Source of the DNA: Palaemon carinicauda
Taxonomy: Eukaryota > Arthropoda > Malacostraca > Decapoda > Palaemonidae
DNA length: 64,000 nucleotides
Assembly (NCBI RefSeq): GCF_036898095.1
Contig: NC_090768.1
Span: forward strand, 54,178,434-54,242,433
Direction: 5' to 3'
Shown here: positions 1-13,050 of the stretch, one piece after another
Layout: the number at the start of each line of letters is the position of its first letter
Position numbering within the stretch: the stretch's first letter is position 1
The notes under the pieces: generated by a model
The model's input: the letters and a program-made list of their open reading frames with translations, nothing else
What the model was told of the DNA's origin: nothing
The model's database searches: none
Made by a program: the position numbers and the translations under genes

Positions 1-699
1 TCTATTTCCTAACATTACATTCCACAGGAGTGAAATTGTGATTATTGTTGGCCACAAGAGAGAAGGTTCGTATGTGGATTAAGGGTTATTTCCTCTTCTC
101 AAGGGACCCACGTTTAACTAGGCACTCTTTTGCCTTCAGGTACAGTTTATCAGTATCCCAATCCACTGCCACTTCTTGGACAAGTATTGTCCACACGTTA
201 CAACTTACTACCATTGCAATAGTCCTCAGTGCTTAGACAATCCTGATATATGAGATTGTCATCGGTTTAAGAGGGACAGGCTCATACACAATTTATCTGG
301 ACATGCAGAAAGAATGTATGGCAAAAGGTTAGTGAAAAAATGGGCATAGTTCAGAAATGTCAGGAGGCAGGAAGAGAGGAGGGTCACAAAGGATTAGATA
401 AATGGGGTGAAAGATGTACAGTATAGGAAAGGAAGGATTTTGTTATACTGTACATAAAAGGCAATAGTCTGTTCAAGGTAAGATTGACGATGCAATGAGT
501 GTGGAGGGTTTGACTTACCATAGGTGTACAACATGACAAATGCTGTGGAAATCTGTCCACAATAGAGATTAATTTGTTTCCACAAAGCAATAAAGTACTT
601 ACAACCTGCTATCATTTTATACAAAACAGATACCTACATTAATTAGCTTTCATGTGAAGAACTTGAATATAGTGTTTGAATGAAATATAAGTAATTATT
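1..699. other. No gene recognised
   Basis: AT-rich sequence with only short chance frames; no repeat family seen elsewhere in the window. Confidence 0.5.

Positions 700-783
<84 letters not shown>
700..783. repeat. (GA)n microsatellite
   Basis: About 41 uninterrupted AG units. Confidence 0.98.
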
Positions 784-785
<2 letters not shown>

Positions 786-854
786 CATTGATATAAAGTA
801 TTACAGTAATGACACATTAACAATTACCACTTTACCTTAAATCTGACATCTCTT

Positions 855-2020
855 CTACTTACTCGACACAAAAGAAGGTGGATCTGGAAGCAACAAACTA
901 CTGTAGTTGGAAAAAGTTGTCCACGATGAGGTTGTTGGCGATGATGCAGCTGCTATACGACGTTTCTGTGCTGTAAAACATATCAATGGCATTGGTTCTT
1001 TGGCTTCAATATCAGGTGATAACTCTGTAGCTTTTCGTTTCTCATCCCTTACGAGGAACTAATCTATACTTTGAATGATAGCGTTTCTTCTCTTACCTTT
1101 TAAAATTGTCCAGAATGCAACATCAATAATATCGGATAATTCAGCAAAACTTCAGATATAGGATCCTGGGACTCAAAGATTGCCATAAACTTTGATAAAT
1201 AATGAAAACCACATTGCATTTCTTTTAAGCCTTAAGTTCCTTAGTTATGAATAATTGAGGAAACTTTCTTCAATTTTCTCTTGTTCCTCTAACTCCAACA
1301 AATCTCCATTAGTCAGTGGTTGCTTGAGGGCCTAAATCAATTCTTAATTCTTCCAATTCTTCTTCCAACTTCATATGAAGTTCCTTAGTTAAGGATACCA
1401 AATTTTTTGGTACCGTATAAGTTTCTTTCATACACCATTAATTGCCGTTTGAGTCACTTCGGTCAAAGACCAGATGCTTCTTAACACTGTCTGGTGAATA
1501 TTGTAGCCCTTCCCAAACTCCCTAATGTTAATGCAGTTATCTTCTAATGTAGCATCTACTGTCTGACATAAGGTATGTCAATGGTTGAAGAGAGCTATTT
1601 TAATGTTATGCAAGCTAGAATGCTTCTTAAACATAGTTAATCACCCATGACTTGCAGCAAATGAAGTGCCCTTTTCATCAGGATTATTTCTACATGAATC
1701 CTCAAAGACTTGGCCTTCTCTTGGATCAGCATTTGACTCATAGGAATTAATTCATGTTTCTGCCTTTCTATCCAAAAGGATATTAGATGTTCTATTTTAT
1801 AGTAAATTATACCTTTCTTCACAATAATGGTACAAATTTTAAATGATGGAGTATTCTCAGTAATAATTTGGTCTTTGTCGTGGATAATGGTGGACACCAT
1901 TTTCCAGGCAGATCTAAGGTGTACACAATATTTATCTCTCTTCCCCTTTCATATCTCTTTATCATCTCCAATTTATTTTGCATAGAATTCAAACTTTTTT
2001 TTGCTCTTCTTGGTGGCCAT
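855..2020 (-). pseudogene. Tigger/pogo-family transposase relic
   Basis: Reading the minus strand from an ATG at 2020 gives MATKKSKKK, then after a frameshift LEMIKRYERGREIN and LDLPG (CENP-B-type helix-turn-helix start), then STIIHDKDQII, ISFWIERQKHELIPMSQML and IQEKAKSL (second CENP-B DNA-binding half), and in another frame DEKGTSFAASHG and LHNIKI. Further down are decayed C-terminal stretches rich in Glu (LEEELEELRIDLGP) and a final PDPPSFVSSK before a stop at 855. The DDE catalytic core is deleted or unrecognisable. Several stops and frameshifts make it a dead, internally deleted copy. Confidence 0.72.
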
Positions 2021-3148
2021 GGCTATATTCAAGAAAGATATGCAGGGTATAACAGGATCATTTCAACATGTACAAAGTGCATGCGAATACTTAAACAATT
2101 TAAGACTCATGGGTGGTAGGTCTCCTTCTAGTCAAAACAAGTTGAAAGCTATTCAAGACTCTGCTGTTTTTTAATATCATAATCCTTATTTTGAATCATT
2201 AGTAAGATATTTTGTCTAATCTTTATTTGATCTTCAACAGTCAAAGATTGAGCATCCAGCATATCATACTGTAACAGCCATTCATGAAATAATTGTTTGA
2301 CTTGAGGTAACAACGCTAACACAACTTCAGTCGGGATAAAGTACAGCTCGAACCTGTACTGTATGTCTTGTGCAACGGAGAAACTACTGTAAGATCGCAA
2401 AAACAGCATACAGTAGATTTTATTTATGTACAACATTCATTGTCTGAGAATGAGCGATGAAAAGTCGGAACCGACATAAGTCAGACTGATATGAAGAGTG
2501 GTACTATTACTCAGTTTGTCTAATGTGACAAATTGACACCATCTTGGTCTCAGATCAGAAATCCTAAAATAGAGCACATTTTCTCACAATGCGAAGAATT
2601 GGCTGAACCGGTTTGCAATATCTCAACCTTTTATAAAATCAAAATAATTTTCCTTCACAAAATTTGGACAGGGAAATCAAGCATTAACATAGCCACATGA
2701 CTGAAAGACTGCTGTTCTTTTATTAAAACCTTACCAATTTACTTGTAGAGATTTTGAGTGCTGGAATACTTAGTAGTAATTTTATTTTCAGACAATTTGT
2801 AAAAAAATTCCCCTTGCATTTCTTTTACATCTTAACTTTTATCTTATTGAGCACTGTATCTTATATATTTCACAGATATTCTTATTAAGAAGTTTGAACA
2901 AAATTGGAATAGGGGGAAAAAGTTGTGACCTTTTTATAAAAATAACGTACGTGTTAATATGGAAATGGGAGCAATTAACCAAAAGATAAGCAGTTGCCTA
3001 AAACCATCAGATGTTTACTGTTGGTCATCAGGATATGTAAAACTAATAGACCAACTGATAAACTGAACACTTAGTCCACTAATTAAATTCTTATACAGTA
3101 CAGTATATAGCATTACCTATAATAAAAATATGAATGAATTAAGATGGC
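2021..3148. other. No gene recognised; one unexplained 95-codon frame
   Basis: A minus-strand frame at 2149-2436 has a complex-looking peptide (LALLPQVKQLFHEWLLQYDM) but no family I recognise and no splice context. The remainder is AT-rich. Confidence 0.4.
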
Positions 3149-3396
3149 ATATTATTATTATTATTATTACTATCCAAGCTACAACCCTAGTTGGAAAAGC
3201 AAGATGCTATAAGCCCAGGGGCTCCAACAGGGAAAAATAGCCCAGTGAGGAAAGGAAATAAGGAAATAAATAAATGAAGAGAACAAATTAACAATAAAGC
3301 ATTCTAAAAACAGTAACAACGTCAAAACAGACATGTCATATATAAACTATTAACAGCATCAAAAACAAATATGTCATAAATAAACTATAAAAAGAC

Positions 3397-6343
3397 TCAT
3401 GTCCGCCTGGTCAACAAAAAAGCATTTGCTCCAACTTTGAACTTTTGAAGTTCTACTGATTCAACCACCCGATTAGGAAGATCATTCCACAACTTGGTAA
3501 CAGCTGGAATAAAACTTCTGGAGTACTGCGTAGTACTGAGCCTCGTGATGGAGAAGGCCTGGCTATTTGAATTAACTGCCTGCCTAGTATTACGAACAGG
3601 ATAGAATTGTCCAGGGAGATCTGAATGTAAAGGATGGTCAGAGTTATGAAAAATCTTATGCAACATGCATAATGAACTAATTAAACGACGGTGCCAGAGA
3701 TTAATATCTAGATCAGGAATAAGAAATTTAATAGACCGTAAGTTTCTGTCCAACAAATTAAGATGAGAATCAGCAGCTGAAGACCAGACAGGAGAACAAT
3801 ACTCAAAACAAGGTAGAATGAAAGAATTAAAACACTTCTTCAGAATAGATTGATCACCGAAAATCTTGAAAGACTTTCTCAATAAGCCTATTTTTTGTGC
3901 AATTGAAGAAGACAGAGACCTTATATGTTTCTCAAAAGTAAATTTACTGTCGAGAATCACACCTAAAATTTTGAAAGTCATACATATTTAAAGAAACATT
4001 ATCAATACTGAGATCCGGATGTTGAGGAGCTACCGTCCTTGATCTACTTACAATCATACTTTGAGTTTTGTTAGGATTCAACTTCATACCCCATAATTTG
4101 CACCATGCACTAATTCTAGCTAAATCTCTATTAAGGGATTCACCAACCCCAGATCTACATTCAGGGGATGGAATTGATGCAAAGAGAGTAGCATCATCTG
4201 CATATGCAACAAGTTTGTTTTCTAGGCCAAACCACATGTCATGTGTATATAGTATGAAAAGTAATGGGCCAAGAACACTACCCTGTGGAACACCGGATAT
4301 CACGTTCCTATAATCACTATGGTGCCCATCAACAACAACTCTTTGAGATCTATTACTTAAAAAATTAATAATAATGCTAAGAAACAACCCACCCACTCCC
4401 AACTGTTTCAGTTTGAAAACAAGGGCCTCATGATTAATACGGTCAAAGGCAGCACTAAAATCAAGGCCAATCATACGAACTTCCCGACCACAATCAAGGG
4501 ATTTCTGTACAGCATTGGAGATTGTAAGAAGGGCATCACATGCTCCAAGGCCTTTACGAAAACCAAATTGCAAACTAGGGAGTAGATGATTACCTTCAGC
4601 AAACCTATTAAGACGTTTTGCTAGAAGACGTTCAAAAACTTTAGATAATATGGGAGTTATGGAAATTGGGTGGTAATCAGTGGGACTTGAGCTACCACAA
4701 ACACATTTACATAGAGGAGTAACATTACCAATTCTCCAACTAGTGCTAAAAGCTCCTCTTCTTGCTAACTTGCTCAAAATAACAGATAACTTTGGAGCTA
4801 AGAAATCTGCTGTCTTTATAAAAAACAAAGGAAAAATACCATTTGGGTCTACACCTCCATAAGCATCAAGGTCCATCAACAGAGCTTTAATCTAACGAGA
4901 TCGAAAAGCTAAACTAGTTAGTTTAGCCTCAGGAAAACAGGAAAGAGGAAGTTCAAGTTTTCCATTACTCTGTTTACTGTCAAAAACATCAGCCAAAAGG
5001 GTTGCCTTTTCCTTTGGACAGTGAGTGACTGAGCCATCTGGTTTAAGTAAAGGAGGAACTGTTGCATCTACACCAAAGAGTGCAGATTTAAGGGTAGACC
5101 ACCATTTATGTTCCTGAGTTGTACCAGAAAGTGTTTCTTTTATGGTTAAATTGTACTCCTTTTCAGTTGAGGCATAAACTCTCTGAGCAAAAGCTCGAAG
5201 CTGAGTATAGTTGTTCCAGGTCAAATCTAATCTGTTCCCCTTCCAAAGATGATAGGCCTCCTGTTTCTCCAAATAAGCACGTCTACAATCATCATTGAAC
5301 CACGGTTTGTCCTTCACTCGGTACCTTAGCACACGAGAAGGGATACGCCTATCAATTATGTTGACTAGATTCTCATTCAAAGGGACAACAGGATCTACAC
5401 TATTATATAATTGTGACCAATTCAAGCACAAAAGATCATGTAAAATCCCATTCCAGTCTGCTTGGGATCTCATATAAATTTTACAAGAATATGATATATC
5501 AGGGACAGGCTGCTCAGTCTTCACTAATAATGAAATCAAGGCATGATCAGATGTCCCGACTGGAGAACCAACCTTACTAGTTATAACGCCAGGGGAGTCA
5601 GTGTATACGAGGTCCAAGCAATTACCAGACCTGTGAGTAGCTTCATTTATGATTTGCTCACAGCCTGATTCAGAGGCAAAGTCTAAAGCTCTTAAGCCAT
5701 GGCGATCGGTAGGAGAGATAGAACTTAACCACTCCCTATGGTGAGCATTAAAATCACCAACAAAGACAAAAGAAGCCTTTCTATCATCTTCTTGTATCTT
5801 AGCCATAATGGTAAGAAGACAATCGAAGATAGAATCATCTAAGTCTGGATTCCGGTAGATCGAACACAAATAAAAGTTGTTATGCCTGCCACAAACTTTT
5901 ATTACCTGGATCTCATGACATCCACATTGATAGCAGGACTTATGAGAAGCAGGGTACTCGGTCCTAATATACACCGCCATTCCCCTGGCCCTAGGGATGG
6001 CATCACGTTTCAACATTATTGGCTTCTTAAAACCAGTTATAAGGAGCTCAGATGAGTGCCTCATATTAGAAACCAAAGTTTCTGAGCACAAAAGAATATC
6101 ATACTGTCTGGACGCAACTGTAAGGTCTTGGATATTTGCATGAAGACCACGAATATTGCAATACAGAAGACGACATTGACGAAATCTAGGACGTACTGGT
6201 CCCGGATTTCGCTCAATGTCTCCAGACAGCATAAGAATTAATAGAAATAAAAAAGAGACAGCATACTTAAAAACTAGATTAACAAGAATTATAACAAAAA
6301 CAATACGTACAGAATTATAAACAAAGTGATTGATGATACCCAT
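3397..6343 (-). pseudogene. LINE ORF2-type endonuclease/reverse transcriptase, broken
   Basis: Residues 12-40 form a hydrophobic stretch followed by DIERNPGP (42-49). The AP-like endonuclease shows LLYCNIRG (Asn 63), LLCSETL (Glu 88), FVGDFNAHHREW (Asp 197) and GTSDHALIS. A TAG at 4892-4894 interrupts the same frame; RT follows with FGFRKGLGACDALL, GLDFSAAFDRINHEAL, SGVPQGSVLGPLLF and AYADDATLF (catalytic YADD). Near 3960-3975 a frameshift moves the end (KILGVILDSKFTFEKH to ITRLSTTQYSRSF) into another frame. The thumb/C-terminal section ends at 3397. Confidence 0.93.
6197..6220 (-). other. 2A-type ribosome-skipping motif in the LINE ORF
   Basis: These codons spell D-I-E-R-N-P-G-P, matching the D(V/I)ExNPGP consensus at which translation skips between Gly and Pro. 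The preceding residues LILMLSG are also typical. Such motifs are documented at the N-terminus of some APE-type LINE ORFs. Function here is inferred from the motif only. Confidence 0.85.
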
Positions 6344-7043
6344 AGACTATAGTAAAAAGTCGGAAAAACTGGTCAACATGGAGGAGCCGATACACCATGC
6401 AAGGCTAAATACCCTCCAGGATAGCCACTTCAACTGAAGGGAGGACAGTAAGGATGGTTTTGAGAAGAAAAATAATCAGAAAAAGGAAAAGACAACCTCT
6501 TGATAAACCACCAGGCATCCATGGCCCTTCTATTAAGCCTGCCCAACACACCATTTCAAAAAAACAAGAGGAAGAAAAAAAATAAGATAGAACAGTGTGC
6601 CTGAGTGTACCCTCAAGCAAGAGAACTCCAACCCAAGACAGTGGAAGACCATGGTACAGAGGCTATGGCACTACCCAAGACTAGAGAACAGTGGTTTAAT
6701 TTTGGAGTGTCCTTCTCCTAGAAGAGCTGCTTACCACAGCTAAAGAGTCTCTTCTACCCTTACCAAGAGGAAAGTACACTGAACAAATTGCAGTACAGTA
6801 ATTAACCCCTTGGGTGAAGATGTGTTAAGTATCTCATTGTTGTCAGATGTATGAGGAAAGACGAGAATATGTAAAGAATAGGCCAAACTATTCTGTGTAA
6901 GTGTAGGCAAAGAAAAAATAAGCCGTGACCAGAGAGAGGGATCCAATGCATTACTGTCTGGCCAGTCAAAGGATCCAATACCTCTCTAGTGGTAGTATCC
7001 CAACGGGCGGCTGGTGCCCTGGCCAACCTACTACCTACTACCT
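6344..7043 (-). other. LINE 5' untranslated region
   Basis: About 700 bp upstream of the EN-RT ORF. It is homologous to most of 41240-41700, to 40250-40350 and to 57240-57410, where it is joined directly to the LINE 3' end. Short open frames here are not conserved among those copies. Confidence 0.65.
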
Positions 7044-10000
7044 ATTTTGTAAAATCAAATATTTATACATAATTGCCATGAAAATGATGAAAACTGATTA
7101 AAATTGACATGGAGATTTTCTCCTCATGAGGTTATAGTCTGACAGCCTTCATCTTTGCTTTATCTGCTGACTTTTTTCATCATGCATTTTTTGGACATCT
7201 TAGTAGGGCTACAAACTGTGGGAATCACAAATCTGTTACTTTTTTTTTAACAAACAAAAGAGGACTAGCCTAAGATGTGTCCTTCCTGTGTACAGTCTAC
7301 ATTTCCTCTGGTTCTTCTCCTTAGCATACTATTAACAATTTGAAGTACAGTATTGTATAATCTATGTAAAATTCCCTCTCTTGAATCATAATATTCACAC
7401 AAAGTCATAATCCTCAACTCTGTTTATTGGATTCCTCTCTACCAACTGGTTCTCTTTAAGCTATTCATAGTTTTTTGTATCATAAAATTCTCAAATATCG
7501 ATTACCTTTAGTATGCAATCAATCACCAAACAGAGCAGTTTTGTATCTCTTCAGACAAGGCTTTCTCTAGGTAGCTCGAAAACATATAAGCAAATTAATC
7601 GTTTCTAATTTCTATATAATTAAAAGATATCATGTAGCAAAAATAGCAAATAGATATTGCACAGGCAATCTGTACCTTTATGCTTAGAATGTTAAGATGC
7701 CTCTTGACCAACCACAGATACCGTGATATGCTATTTGTTTGCTGCCTGCAAGACCATCCTTTTCAGCACTATCAAGAAGCTGCTGTTGACACTGGGGTAT
7801 TATACCTACAGACGCTGAAGTGATTATTATATGAGTGAGCTTCCACTAAAGTGTTCTTTTGAGTTCTTTCCACATAGAAAAAAATAGGTACACATGTTCC
7901 AATAAATAAAATACAATTTCTGTACTAGGTAAATAAAATGTTTTACCAATACAAAAGGATGCCTACATAAAACAACAAAAATAACAAATGCAGTAAAATT
8001 AAGACAAACAAAAACTAAAAGAACAAATCAATCCCCAAATAGCTAGTCATTAGTATCAGTAACTTGGATTTTCTTTACAAGAGTTAGAACATGATACTGT
8101 AATGGTAAATTATAAAAATAAATTCATTGGTTACACTCAATCCATGACACTTGGAATGTATATTTACATCTCTCATTGCCTGAATATTATTGTGGCTCAC
8201 TATAATAGTGCACATCATAACCATTGTAGGTAGAAACTATTTTATCAGAGGCATACTCCAGCTTTTAATTAGAATGCTGTAGCTGTTCATTTAAAATAAT
8301 CCTTAATACCTTTCCCGAATAACCAAATTAAAACATAAAACCAACAAAACACAATAAAACCAAATTCAATTCTAGACCTACAGCATCTCGCTACAATATT
8401 TCATTGCCAAAGCGTGCAACACATATGCCACTTGTCTGTATAGGTACAAGTGAAACTACAAATTAAAATGTCATAGTTTCTTTGATCAACAATATGCATA
8501 AGACATCTAGAAATTTTCAGTAACAGACTATTGTAAACAATAATGATTACACTCTTAAATAATGGTAATCATACACTCTACGGCCCACAAGGATTTCAAG
8601 ACCACATAGGTCATGGAAATGAGACCAAAATGATTGCTTTGGGTTAAGTAATACAGACGCATGTTCACACACGAGCACACGCAAACACATACATTTTTCC
8701 AAGTGCTACTATGATTCTTATAATTAACCAAAACAGCAAAAAAATATATTTAACCATAATGGTTTTTCAAATCTCATTTGCAGAACTGCCATAAATATAT
8801 AACCTTTCTCAAAGTATATTCGTTCTCCCTTTCCAAGCAAACTCTATGACCTTGGAATTCCTTGTGGAACATCAATCATCAGGAAAATCCACAAAAAAGT
8901 ATTTTATATACAAAACATCGAAATATCCGATGGTCCCTAGAAGAGATGGAATTAGAAAAAATAAAGCTTAAAAACGACCAATTTTAACTTGTTTTGACTG
9001 AAAAAAATCCATGACTAAAAATAAAAATTGCATGGGTCATATGCAAAGTATAAAAAAATTAGCATTTACTGTACAATGATACAATACTAGAACATAGTAC
9101 AGGTTCAACTGAGTCCAAGAAAAGAAAATTCCATAGCCAGGGCCCTTATTTTTTTTACACTAAGACCACTAAAAACTAATACACCCTGGTCACTTGTCTC
9201 TGCAGGAAATCACTTCCGTTGGAAAAAAATAATTCAACTTTATACAAGTTTGCACAATCTTGCAAACAGCAAGAAAAACCGATATTACAATATTCATCTG
9301 CATATTTCATATGGCACCCTCTTTCATAGTAAATGCGGTAAGTACCATGATCCCTTTAAAAATATTAAGATAAAATAAAAATGTTATAATAGTTTTGAAT
9401 GAAATTATTAGAGAAAAGCAAATCATAAAATACCTGTACCCTTTTATCAAATTTTGTCATGAGAAAAGTAACCGCCTGCATTTGCTATGAAAGGAGTTAC
9501 CATCATGAAGTACATAATACACAAATGCATATGCTATTAGTCTTGGCATAATAAGAGCTATGCGAAAGGATAAAAAACAAAAAATCACGTGACGAGATGC
9601 ACACGCACAAGTTATACACCCATCGCAAAATGCTGACTAAATAGTACCAGTAATATAGCTTAATGGCATTTAGGAATGTCCCAGATTCTACAGGGGTCTC
9701 AAAACTTCCAGAGCTATACTAATTTTACTGTTAGTCAGACTTGAACCCGTTTAGAACACAATATACTATACAAGTCTGCATTGACTCTTAAAAGCTGAAG
9801 AGATGCCACAACATTCAAAACTTGATGATTCAATTGGCTAATTTATAGTTCCCTTTTCTAAAAGTGAAACATTTATATAGCATAAAAAACTATTGCAATA
9901 GTGTCAAACCTTGCAAGGAACTTCAGTTCCAATAAATCTTTTCATGAATCTTGAACTAACCATGTCAATAAATGAAAAATTAAATAATGCAATGACAGTT

Positions 10001-11589
10001 TCGAAATGGATAATGGTATATGTATACCTATGCCATACATGTCTATGTTAATTTCTAAATAAAGTGGCAATGAGAAGCTTGGTCCTATCGTTTTAAAAGA
10101 AAATTATAAACTTCAGCAGAATTTCAGTACATATTGTTTGCATCTCACTTCAAAATATTATATTTCAGCGTCTAATTTATACAGTACAAGAACAAGTTTT
10201 CTTCATGATGAACACGTGATGTTGAACATGGATTCTAGTACTTATTCAATAGATTTACCTATGGATACAAAGTTACAAATACTTTATTGTCGAAAAATAG
10301 CTAATGTTATATAGATTCTCGAAAATATTTAAAAGTGAAGTGAGAAATGGTTTTTTACTTAGGTATATATCAAAGTTCATTTCTGGAAACTATGTTAGGT
10401 AACACACTGTACAAATTATGTACAACAATCATTAAAAAGAATGTGCACCATGTTTCGTCAACATGTTGTACGCCACACACCCAGTTACTTTGTGCTTTAG
10501 AATTGCTTCTATAAATTAATTCTATAGTACTTGATTCAGTGTAACGAAGAAGTGACATTGAAATGTTCATTTCTTAACCTACTCTTTTACTGTACCTTTA
10601 CAGATCTTAAAAATGTATTTGGTTTGTGAGCCTTTTTTTCCAGAGATGTTTGATTTAAAATTCAAGAGCCTTTAACTTACTATACAATTTAAGATACAGT
10701 AAACTAACTTCAAAAGGCTGTGCAACTTTAACATTACAATATTCATGTAATGAAGGTGTTACTCCTATTTCATGACAATTTTTACAGTTTACAGAGCTGA
10801 CAAAAATACATCTGATCTTGCAAAAAATTGCATTCCACCAAGATCCTAATTAAAATAAAAATAGCTGAGCATGAGGTGACATGCATTGTATTAATGAAGT
10901 AATTGACATTTTGGAATGGGTATCCAGAGCTTAATTACTTTCTCTGTAACAATGTTCTTCAATAAAATGCCATGGAAAAATCTTTTAATACTTTGAGAGC
11001 TATGAGTGATTATAAAGCATGATATATTGAGACAACATAAAACTATTAACAAGTACTTTGTACTTAACATTAAATATGATACTAAGTATTTTTCCATGAA
11101 TAGAACAAGGCTAAAGTATGAGTGCCAAGATATGTTTGACCACAAATTGTAAACAGAAGTAGAAGAGGCAACAAAATAATACAAAACCATAGGCCCTCCT
11201 ATGAGATTCAGTAAGGGCACTCCAATAGTTTGACCAATGTTACAGCATCTACTATGCAGTGGGGAGACGATTTACTTGTTTTTTTAGTCCCAAGAATAAA
11301 TAGAGTAATGGAATCTCTTAGAGTGACATGAAGGGAACCACTAGGATTTTTTCTGCTGGGATTTGAAGGAATGCCAAACATGTTAAAGAATGAAATTTAA
11401 ATGATCCACCAAAAGGGGTTGTTATCAGAGAAATGTTCACACAACAATATTATGTATGTATATGTTACTCTTAACAGGGGATAGCTCTAAAGAATGGTAC
11501 AGTTATTATCGCATTCATGATTTAACTGCGGAACCATACATGAACTTTCTGTACAGAAAACTCCCCTACTTACAATGCATAATTTACCT
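7044..11589. other. AT-rich DNA downstream of the receptor gene, no gene recognised
   Basis: 4.5 kb without a coding signature on either strand. It could include distal 3' UTR or intergenic DNA. It is notably poorer in microsatellites than the rest of the window. Confidence 0.45.
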
Positions 11590-11870
11590 CTATCTTGCAT
11601 AAGCAAATAGAAAGATTCCACTTAAGATGGTTCAGCCATAGACAACGAATGCCTGAATATAGGGATGTACGGCAAATTGTGAAATGGGTTCCTAAAGGTA
11701 GAAGATGGCGTGGAAGACCGAGATTGAGATGGAAGGATGGTATAAATGAGATTCTTGAAGAATGCAGTATGGAATACAATGATGCTAAAGATATATAACA
11801 AGAACGTCTGGAATGGAGACGAATAATTAGGAATCTCCTCAACCGACAGACAGTAGTCTAACTGGCGTTT
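11590..11870 (+). pseudogene. LINE reverse transcriptase C-terminal relic (RTE-like)
   Basis: The frame reads IERFHLRWFSHRQRMPEYRD, then GRRWRGRPRLRWKDGINEIL and, past a stop, ERLEWRRIIRNLL. The RWFGH...RGRPR.RW pattern is typical of the C-terminus of RTE-like and related LINE polyproteins. Everything upstream is missing. Confidence 0.75.
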
Positions 11871-11929
11871 GGGTGAGCAGCGAGCTTGCATAAACTCAGG
11901 CAAATCCTGGATATTACCATTCCTCTCCG

Positions 11930-12640
11930 ATTACATTTTCTCATCATCTATCCACATCTTTCTTGTCCTTTCCTTCGCCTTCATAATTTTATTGTTATAA
12001 ACTCTTCTTACCAACATATCATACTCAGTTCCACAAGACAAAATCACCATAAAACACAATGATCCATCCTTTTACCTATGCTAGCCTTTTGACACCACTT
12101 GCAATCCGCCTTGGCTTCCAAAGACATTGCAAGTACCTTCCAAATCTGCTGCTTAATGCCATGCTTAAAATATTCTGCAATAAACTTCTTTCATCCTATT
12201 ATCATCCACCGCATTTACTCCCAAATACTTTTATACATCAATCACTTTTATTTTCCAAGCATCCATATCAACATTAATTGGGTTCACCTTTCTTGTTTCT
12301 GTTTCTCTTCATGATTTTAATTTGGCTTACATTCACTCACATTTTCCTTGTGTATCAACTTTTTTTTTTTAATAACTTTTCACAATTTCTCTTCAATTTC
12401 CTCAATCAATATCATATCATATTCTTTCTTTCTTTACACAATTCTGAACCATTTAAAAACACAAATCCTTCTCTCATTGTACATTAACTTTTGTACCAAT
12501 TCTCCAAGATACCATCACATTTCTTACACTTTCAATCTTTCGTACACTACATATAAAACACAAAAAGTTTATTTCAATAGCATCATTCCTTTTAGCTTTT
12601 ACTATATTTGTCTTAATTATCCAAACTCCTCTTCATAAAA
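11930..12640. other. G-poor, pyrimidine-rich stretch
   Basis: The plus strand is dominated by C and T with very few G, so open frames on it are long by composition only. It directly follows the LINE relic and may be decayed repeat; nothing coding was recognised. Confidence 0.4.
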
Positions 12641-12659
12641 GAAAGTGGGCTCAACATTG

Positions 12660-12785
12660 CCAATGGCAATAACACATTTGCTATATCACTGGTCACTTCA
12701 GCAGTAAAGTTAAGCAATGCTGGGAGTGATAAGTACAGTCGAGTACTTAGCTTTATGACTACCTAAATATTCCAGATAAACACAT
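12660..12785 (+). rRNA. 5S rRNA-like sequence (pseudogene or 5S-derived SINE head)
   Basis: The start GCCAATGGCAATAACAC resembles the 5S 5' end (GCCAACGACCATACCAC in flies). The core AAAGTTAAGCAATGCTGGG matches the internal promoter A-box region of 5S (GAAGTTAAGCAACGTCGGG). AGTACTTAG and TGACTACCT then fall where 5S has AGTACTTAG/GGACCGCCT. A 10-bp insertion and many substitutions show it is not a functional 5S gene. A further 100 bp ending in an A-run follows, which would suit a SINE. Confidence 0.5.
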
Positions 12786-12914
12786 AAACCTACTTGATAC
12801 CCATACGGCCGAGCCAGGGGCTCACACCTCAAACCATAAATCTCTGCTGTAAAAAAAAGATGATAATGCCTTCTGGACTCACCCCTTTCAAGATGAAAAA
12901 GATTTACAGTTGAA

Positions 12915-13050
<136 letters not shown>

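Larger units (their letters stand above)
3149..7043 (-). mobile_element. APE-type LINE (CR1/L2-like group), near full length but inactive
   Basis: The 5' region (about 6344-7043) is followed by one EN-RT frame (6343-3397) and a 3' UTR ending in an (AAT)n tail (about 3150-3168, read on the minus strand). The 5' limit is set by homology with the derivative at 41140-41700, whose 5' end also reads GTAGGTTGGC-like. One nonsense codon and one frameshift break the ORF. Copies of its last 60 to 300 bp recur through the window. An N-terminal 2A motif and an (AAT)n tail fit CR1/L2-related elements, but the clade is an inference. Confidence 0.85.

Noticed and set aside
2149..2436. 95-codon minus-strand frame with a complex-looking peptide
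   Set aside because: No family recognised, no splice context, no second copy; kept only as a note in the stretch description. A protein search would settle it.
3397..4879. Two separate LINE proteins with their own starts
   Set aside because: The pieces are one ancestral ORF split by a TAG at 4892-4894 and a frameshift near 3960-3975; the internal ATGs are not real starts.
6197..6220. 2A motif as a sign of an integrated RNA virus
   Set aside because: The motif sits at the start of an ORF with AP-like endonuclease and YADD reverse transcriptase, so it belongs to a LINE, where such motifs are known.
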